Assembly (NCBI GenBank): GCA_947627075.1
Contig: CANQUR010000002.1
Span: 1-37,295 of the forward strand
Direction of reading: 5' to 3'
Source: an uncultured Clostridia bacterium
Lineage (GTDB): Bacteria > Bacillota > Clostridia > Christensenellales > Pumilibacteraceae
Length of the DNA stretch: 37,295 nt
The translations under genes were made by a program, and so were the position numbers. Below are positions 32,234-37,295 of this stretch, one piece after another. Numbering within the stretch: position 1 is the stretch's first letter; each line of letters begins with the position of its first letter. The notes beneath the pieces are model-generated. The model saw only the letters and a list, made by a program, of their open reading frames with translations. It made no database searches and was not told the origin of the DNA.

Positions 32234-34147
32234 TCCTTTTTCATAATCGCTTCTATTGTCCAACTGTTCCGGTAGGGCATAAACAGGAAAGCTCGCTGAA
32301 ATTCTGTCTTTTTTCGGCAGATCGTTTGAAGCTTGTACTATTTTTTGATTTTTATGATACTTTATTGAATCTATATCAACTTTTACAATACTTTTTGGTA
32401 TTTCAAAAGTTTTATTGCTGATTATGTCAGACATAATAAGATTCTTTGCTATTAAAGTAGGCACGCCTCCGCCCGAAATATTGCCATTAGCGTCTTGCAT
32501 AATATGGACACCTACTGTGTAGTCCGGAGTGTATGCAATGCAATATGCATCTGTATTTCCGTTTTTGGTGCCGACTGTTCCTGTTTTTGCTGCAATATCG
32601 AAATTATGAGCATTTAATCTTTTTGCTGTGCCGGATTTAGCGCATTCATTGAGCATCTCATTAATGAAATATGCCGTTTCAGGGCTCATTACTTTTTCAT
32701 ATCCGTTCGGAGCAGAATAAATAAGTCTATCATTCATATATATGGCTTTGATATATGAACAATTCTTTTTGATGCCACCTCGAGCGAAAATCGAATACGC
32801 CGCCGCAATATTTTTTAGTTCAGTGCCATATGTCATTCCACCCAATGCCAACGATAGCCCTTCATCGTTATTGGTTTTTATTCCCATTTTTTCAGAAAAT
32901 TCTTTTGCATAATCGATACCGACATAGTCGAGAAGCTTTATCGCCGGAATATTCAACGATTCCTTTAATGCATATTTGCATGATACCCAACCATAATATT
33001 TATTTTTATAGTTTGATGGTGTATAATCTTTGAAGCTTGTTTTTTCATCGAGTATGGGCGTTATGGGTAGTATTATTTGTTTTTCGAGTGCCGGCGCATA
33101 GCAAATTATAGGTTTAATGGTCGAGCCGGGGCTACGAGCCAAAGTCGATGGATCTCCGCTATATTTAGCCTCATGCGCAATTATTTTTCCGGACGAATTT
33201 TCAATAATTATTACCTGAATACATTTTACATCTTTATAGGGCTTAAGATAATTGGCTATGTTTTTTTGAAGCGCATAATTGCAATTACAATAAATTTTTA
33301 TATTATTATGAAGCAAAAGTTCTTCATTGCAACCTAAAATATCACATGCTTCTTTGATGACAAAACACTTATATTTATCATACAATGTTTGTTCATTGAT
33401 TGTGATAGGACTACTTATCGCGGAAGCGTATTCATTATCGGAAATATTTCCGTTATCTTTCATGAGTTTTAATATAAGCGCAACTCTCGAAAATAATCTT
33501 TTCGAATTAGTGTATGGATTATATAAAGACGGATTATTGATAATTGAAGCAAGGACTGCGCTTTCCTGTATGTTGATATCGGAAATATCTTTACCGAAAA
33601 AATTTTTTGAGGCACTGCCTATACCGTAAATTCCATTTCCGAAATATAGTATATTAAAATACATTTCAAGTATCTCATCCTTACTATATTTGCGTTCTAT
33701 ATCTCTGCTCAACCGTATTTCTTGTATTTTTCGAGATATGCTTTTAGTATTGGAAAGGTGCGAATTTTTTATTAATTGTTGAGTGATCGTTGATGCGCCT
33801 TGAGAAAATGAACGATCTTTTAAGTCTTTTATTATAGCAGAGACTATTCTAGAATAATCTATTCCTTCATGTTCATAAAATCGCTTATCTTCGGCACATA
33901 AAAATGCAGCGATAGTATGTTTATTGATTTTTTTAAGTGGGGTATAATCGCCGGAGTTCAATTCAGTCTTACCATCGTCGCCATAAATAACAAGTGTGTT
34001 TTTGATATTATTCAATCGATTCTCATCTAGTTCGGTAAATCCGTAAATTCTAACATTCGGTTCTATGATCAAAGCGATGCCGATGACCATTGTAATTGAT
34101 ATGGTCGCCAAAATAATGCATATCGTTTTGATAACTTTTTTTTTCAT
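32180..34147 (-). CDS. Class A penicillin-binding protein (transglycosylase/transpeptidase)
   Basis: The enzyme polymerises and cross-links peptidoglycan outside the membrane. A short basic head and one membrane helix (about residues 8-28) are followed by a GT51 transglycosylase domain. This has catalytic E86 in AEDKRFYEHEG, the GASTITQQLIKN segment, and RKIQEIRLSRDIERKYSKDEILEMYFN split here at residue 150. The transpeptidase has S342-x-x-K345 (SPGSTIKP), S397-L-N399 and K521-T-G523, so both activities look intact. The 655-residue length is normal. I chose ATG 34147: a longer frame to 34345 runs antisense into miaB and lacks homology. No good ribosome site precedes it. Residues 570-575 include a palindrome copy (LIMSDI). 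Confidence 0.92.
   Translation of the reverse strand: MKKKVIKTICIILATISITMVIGIALIIEPNVRIYGFTELDENRLNNIKNTLVIYGDDGKTELNSGDYTPLKKINKHTIAAFLCAEDKRFYEHEGIDYSRIVSAIIKDLKDRSFSQGASTITQQLIKNSHLSNTKSISRKIQEIRLSRDIERKYSKDEILEMYFNILYFGNGIYGIGSASKNFFGKDISDINIQESAVLASIINNPSLYNPYTNSKRLFSRVALILKLMKDNGNISDNEYASAISSPITINEQTLYDKYKCFVIKEACDILGCNEELLLHNNIKIYCNCNYALQKNIANYLKPYKDVKCIQVIIIENSSGKIIAHEAKYSGDPSTLARSPGSTIKPIICYAPALEKQIILPITPILDEKTSFKDYTPSNYKNKYYGWVSCKYALKESLNIPAIKLLDYVGIDYAKEFSEKMGIKTNNDEGLSLALGGMTYGTELKNIAAAYSIFARGGIKKNCSYIKAIYMNDRLIYSAPNGYEKVMSPETAYFINEMLNECAKSGTAKRLNAHNFDIAAKTGTVGTKNGNTDAYCIAYTPDYTVGVHIMQDANGNISGGGVPTLIAKNLIMSDIISNKTFEIPKSIVKVDIDSIKYHKNQKIVQASNDLPKKDRISASFPVYALPEQLDNRSDYEKGLDFFDMNNFTIIDSFGY
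32418..32440. repeat. Dispersed palindrome, copy 7 (in the penicillin-binding protein gene)
   Basis: CTGATTATGTC, centre A32429, then GACATAATAAG. The inner 17 bp (ATTATGTC, A, GACATAAT) are a perfect palindrome. The gene lies on the minus strand and reads it as LIMSDIIS. Confidence 0.8.
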
Positions 34148-34215
34148 AAAGATAGTATGTTTAATCTCAAATTTTTTATTATATCCGCAATTTACTGTAC
34201 TTTTTTTTGAGTTTA

Positions 34216-34249
34216 TGCTAAAATGTAAAATGAAATTACAGAGGTTATA
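34216..34249 (+). promoter_or_regulatory. Probable miaB promoter and ribosome site
   Basis: An extended -10 (TG at 34216-34217, TAAAAT at 34219-34224) lies 25 nt before the miaB ATG, with only a poor -35 match. AGAGG follows before the start codon. The region between miaB and the divergent PBP gene is about 100 nt and AT-rich. Confidence 0.4.
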
Positions 34250-35542
34250 ATGAAAAAATTTTTTATCAATACCTATGGCTGTCAAATGAATGTTCATGAA
34301 TCCGAAAAACTTGCAGGTATTCTGTATAAGCGTGGTTACATTCATGCTCGGAGCAATGATGATGCAGATATAATTTTATTAAATACTTGCTGTATTCGCG
34401 AAACAGCCGAAACGCGTGTTCTCGGCAATCTCGGAATGATTAAAAAAATAAAAGAAAAACGTCCCGAGGTTATTGTAGGCATTTGCGGATGTATGCCGCA
34501 AAAGTCGGGCACTGCCGATATGTTAAAAAAGCGCTGTCCGTTTATTGACATAATTATAGGCACATATAATATGAGCAAACTCGATTTTTATATTGATGCT
34601 GTAGAATCAGGTAGAAAAATCGTCGATATTTGGGAAAACGAACAAGAGATGGAAAATGTTCCAATCTATCGAGACAGCAAATTTACCGCTTATGTAAACA
34701 TAATGTACGGATGTAATAATTTTTGTTCATATTGCATAGTTCCGTATGTTCGCGGTAGAGAACGGAGTCGAGATTTCAACGATATAGTCAATGAAGTACG
34801 GGATCTAATAGAAAAAGGTTATAAAGAAATTACGTTACTTGGACAAAATGTGAATTCCTATAAAGGCGGATCTCCCGAATTTTCAAAATTACTTAAGGCG
34901 CTTTCGAATTTTGACGGTGAATATCGTATAAAATTTATGACTTCTCATCCTAAAGATCTGACAGAAGATGTTGTCGAAGTAATGGCGAGTAACGATAAAA
35001 TAGCAAATTATATTCATTTGCCTGTACAATCTGGCAGCGATCGTATTTTGAAACTCATGAATCGCAAATATACTGCATCCGAATATATAGAAAAAATCAA
35101 TATGATACGTAGTTATATTCCAAATGTAGGCATATCAAGCGATATCATGGTGGGTTTTCCTTCGGAAACGGAAGATGATTATTTAAGAAGTGAGGAACTT
35201 GTCAAAAAAGTACGATATAATAATCTTTTCACTTTTATATATTCGCGCCGTAGTGGGACTGTTGCGGACAAAATGAATGATCAAATCGATATAAAAACAA
35301 AGACCGACAGGATCGAACGTTTGATAAAACTGCAGTTCGATATAGGGAATGAACTCGCCAAAAGCTTTATAGGCAATACTTATCGTGTTTTGTGCGAGCA
35401 CATCAATGACGGAATTGGGTACGGTAAATCATCTTGTGATAAATCTATCTCATTTAATGCGAATGCAAATGTTTTGGGCGAATTTGTAAATGTCAGAATT
35501 ACGGAAGTAAAAAACAATAAGTTGATAGGAGTAATGATCTAA
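34250..35542 (+). CDS. miaB: tRNA-2-methylthio-N6-isopentenyladenosine synthase MiaB
   Basis: MiaB is a radical-SAM methylthiotransferase that adds a methylthio group to i6A37 of tRNA. The first iron-sulfur cluster ligands are C11 (YGCQMN), C47 (NTC) and C81 (CGCMPQ). The radical-SAM cysteines are C155, C159 and C162 (CNNFCSYC), followed by VPYVRGRERSR. A TRAM domain closes the protein. YGCQMN and RGRERSR favour MiaB over MtaB or RimO. The length is 430 residues. It overlaps mutS by one base, the usual miaB-mutS arrangement in Clostridia. Confidence 0.96.
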   Translation: MKKFFINTYGCQMNVHESEKLAGILYKRGYIHARSNDDADIILLNTCCIRETAETRVLGNLGMIKKIKEKRPEVIVGICGCMPQKSGTADMLKKRCPFIDIIIGTYNMSKLDFYIDAVESGRKIVDIWENEQEMENVPIYRDSKFTAYVNIMYGCNNFCSYCIVPYVRGRERSRDFNDIVNEVRDLIEKGYKEITLLGQNVNSYKGGSPEFSKLLKALSNFDGEYRIKFMTSHPKDLTEDVVEVMASNDKIANYIHLPVQSGSDRILKLMNRKYTASEYIEKINMIRSYIPNVGISSDIMVGFPSETEDDYLRSEELVKKVRYNNLFTFIYSRRSGTVADKMNDQIDIKTKTDRIERLIKLQFDIGNELAKSFIGNTYRVLCEHINDGIGYGKSSCDKSISFNANANVLGEFVNVRITEVKNNKLIGVMI

Positions 35543-37295
35543 TGGGAATGGTACCAATGATGAAGCAATATCTTCAAGTCAAGGATCAATATAAGGATGC
35601 GATCCTACTTTATAGGCTTGGTGATTTTTATGAGTGTTTTTTCGACGATGCCATTATAGCAAGCAAAGAACTCGATCTGGTTCTGACAGGCAGAGACTGT
35701 GGTTTGGATGAGCGTGCTCCCATGTGTGGAGTTCCGTTTCATGCGGCGGATAATTATATTGCAAAGCTGATAGCGAAAGGTCATAAAGTTGCAATCTGTG
35801 AACAAATGACTCCGCCGGGCGGCAAAGGATTGATCGAACGCGAAGTAGTGAGAGTTATAACTCCCGGTACCTTGGTGGAATCTACAATGCTAAATGAGGA
35901 GAAAAACAATTTTCTTGCTTGTTTGGCTTTACAAGACGGTATTATAGGTGTCGCTTGGACGGATATTTCAACGGGAGAATTTAATCATACTTCTGTAGAT
36001 GCGAGATTAAGTGTTAAAATAAATGAAATTTTGGCAAGGATAAATCCCGCTGAAATCATTTGCAATGAAAAAATGCTTGTGGAAAGCGTAAATCTTTCTA
36101 TAGTAAAGTATGGTACTTTGTGCCCATTTACTCTATATAATGAAGTTGCTTTTGATTATGATAATGCTTCCAAAATAATTAACGATAAATTCGGAAAAGA
36201 GAATCTTAAAGAAATAGGCAAAAGCAGATCTTGCGTATGTGCGGTAGGCGCATTGCTTGAATATCTTAACGAAACTCAAAAACGCAATTTGATCAATATA
36301 AAAGGTTCCAAACAAGAAAAAGTATCTGATTTGATGAGCATTGACATTTCCGCTCGAAAAACTTTGGAACTCACCGAAGGAGCAAATGGAAAAAAATACG
36401 GGTCGTTATTGTGGGTAATTGATAAGACGTCTACAAAGATGGGCGCACGCAAATTAAGAAATTGGATAGAAATGCCATCTACAGACGCTAAAGAAATAAA
36501 CGAACGCTTGGATGCGGCAGAAGAACTTTATAGCGATGTGGAAAAAAGAACTTCTATCGAAAATTCATTGAAACAAATTTATGATATAGAGCGTATTTGC
36601 GGCAGATTGTCTTTTGGAAATGTATCTCCGAAAGAATGTTTAGCTCTTGGTCAGTCCTTGATCGTTTTTCCGGAAATTAAAAATTTACTCTCGAAACTGA
36701 AAATGACTGCCTTTGAAAAAATAAACGGATTGATCGTAGACATTAGTGAACTTGGGCGATATATATTAAGGGCAATAAAACCGGAGCCATCATCGTTTAT
36801 AAGAGACGGAGATGTTATCGCGGATAATTTTAACAGTAAATTAGACGAATATCGGTTATATGCAAAAAAAGCCGAAAACATATTAAAACAATTGGAGGAA
36901 AATGAAAAAGCCGAAACGGGTATAAAAAATTTAAGGATATCAAGCAACAAGGTTTTTGGTTTTTATATAGAAGTACCTAAAGGGCAAGTTTCATTGGTAC
37001 CATATCGATATGTCAGAAAGCAAACAACAGTAAACACCGAACGATACATAACGGAAGAATTAAAAGAGATCGAGTCTAAAGTAGTTAATGCAGGCGAATT
37101 GGCTATTAAACTCGAAAACGAATTGTATGATCGATTATTGAGTGAAATAAAACAACATTATGACGAATTGTCACAAAGCGCAAAGGCTATAGCTTATTTG
37201 GACTGTTTATTGAGCAATGCTATAGTTGCAAGAGAAAATAGTTTTACGAAACCGATCATAAACAATGAGATTGACCGTATCAAAATAACGGAAGG
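35542..37295 (+). CDS. mutS: DNA mismatch repair protein MutS, 5' part
   Basis: MutS recognises mismatches. The gene runs off the window after 584 codons. PMMKQYLQVKDQYKDAILLYR leads into GDFYECFFDDA, where F29 and E31 form the F-x-E mismatch-binding motif (split here by words). The connector and lever regions follow, with VVRVITPGTL near 107-116 and NKVFGFYIEV near 469-478. The Walker motifs lie beyond the window. The start ATG 35542 overlaps the miaB stop (TAATG), with AGGAG about 10 nt upstream. ATGs at codons 3, 6 and 7 are alternatives. mutL probably follows outside. Confidence 0.96.
   Translation, partial: MGMVPMMKQYLQVKDQYKDAILLYRLGDFYECFFDDAIIASKELDLVLTGRDCGLDERAPMCGVPFHAADNYIAKLIAKGHKVAICEQMTPPGGKGLIEREVVRVITPGTLVESTMLNEEKNNFLACLALQDGIIGVAWTDISTGEFNHTSVDARLSVKINEILARINPAEIICNEKMLVESVNLSIVKYGTLCPFTLYNEVAFDYDNASKIINDKFGKENLKEIGKSRSCVCAVGALLEYLNETQKRNLINIKGSKQEKVSDLMSIDISARKTLELTEGANGKKYGSLLWVIDKTSTKMGARKLRNWIEMPSTDAKEINERLDAAEELYSDVEKRTSIENSLKQIYDIERICGRLSFGNVSPKECLALGQSLIVFPEIKNLLSKLKMTAFEKINGLIVDISELGRYILRAIKPEPSSFIRDGDVIADNFNSKLDEYRLYAKKAENILKQLEENEKAETGIKNLRISSNKVFGFYIEVPKGQVSLVPYRYVRKQTTVNTERYITEELKEIESKVVNAGELAIKLENELYDRLLSEIKQHYDELSQSAKAIAYLDCLLSNAIVARENSFTKPIINNEIDRIKITE

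Noticed and set aside
34148..34345. Longer N-terminus for the penicillin-binding protein, starting at 34345
   Set aside because: The extra 66 residues run antisense into miaB and lack homology; the membrane helix directly follows the ATG at 34147.
1..37295. CRISPR arrays, tRNA or rRNA genes, prophage, insertion sequences or a defence island
   Set aside because: I saw no spaced direct repeats, no cloverleaf-like genes, no transposase or integrase motifs, and every stretch over about 100 nt without a gene is explained by promoters, leaders or terminators.

Overview
This is an AT-rich, gene-dense stretch of a Bacillota chromosome, most likely from class Clostridia. The evidence is the Bacillota gene set (rbgA, tmcAL, mutS2, a ThrRS with the RPMTCPFQ-type core), two T-box riboswitches, ribosomal-protein leaders of the L20 and L19 type, strong GGAGG ribosome sites and a sporulation protein (YunB). 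I see no phage, insertion sequence, CRISPR, tRNA or rRNA gene. Almost everything is core housekeeping on the plus strand. The two exceptions, tmcAL and a class A penicillin-binding protein, are on the minus strand.

Layout: (1) 1-5957, a tightly overlapping run: trmD (3' end only), rbgA, rnhB, yraN, alr, 5-formyl-THF cyclo-ligase, rsmD, coaD, an unrecognised coiled-coil gene and DAHP synthase. (2) 5961-7109 (minus), tmcAL, sharing a palindromic promoter region with pta-ackA-comFC (7239-10141). (3) 10142-13706, a thr T-box and thrS, then an L20-type leader and infC-rpmI-rplT, ending in a terminator. (4) 13742-20437, a SpoU/TrmH methyltransferase, yebC, radC, ruvC-ruvA-ruvB, queA and tgt. (5) 20438-21789, an L19-type leader with rplS, a terminator, then yunB. 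(6) 21790-32233, a phe T-box, pheS-pheT, a large U32 (RlhA-like) protein, mutS2, a cysteine desulfurase and thiI. (7) 32180-34147 (minus), the penicillin-binding protein, overlapping thiI tail to tail. (8) 34250-37295, miaB and the 5' part of mutS.

Functions group well. There is tRNA modification and charging (TrmD, TmcAL, QueA, Tgt, ThiI plus its sulfur donor, MiaB, ThrRS, PheRS), ribosome assembly and translation (RbgA, RsmD, IF-3, L35, L20, L19, SpoU methyltransferase), DNA repair and recombination (RuvABC, RadC-like, MutS, MutS2, RNase HII), acetate metabolism (Pta, AckA) and cell-wall synthesis (Alr, PBP).

The most unusual signal is not a gene. A palindrome with core TTATGTCWGACATAA (half-site CTGWTTATGTC) recurs about every 3-8 kb across the window, five times with an exact 11-bp core and twice with one mismatch. 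All copies but one lie inside unrelated housekeeping genes, always in the frame that reads Met-Ser-Asp-Ile or close to it. The only intergenic copy, just after comFC, is a perfect 25-bp palindrome. I know of no described element with this sequence. It behaves like a genome-wide address or binding motif (compare HIP1 of cyanobacteria), but its function is unknown.
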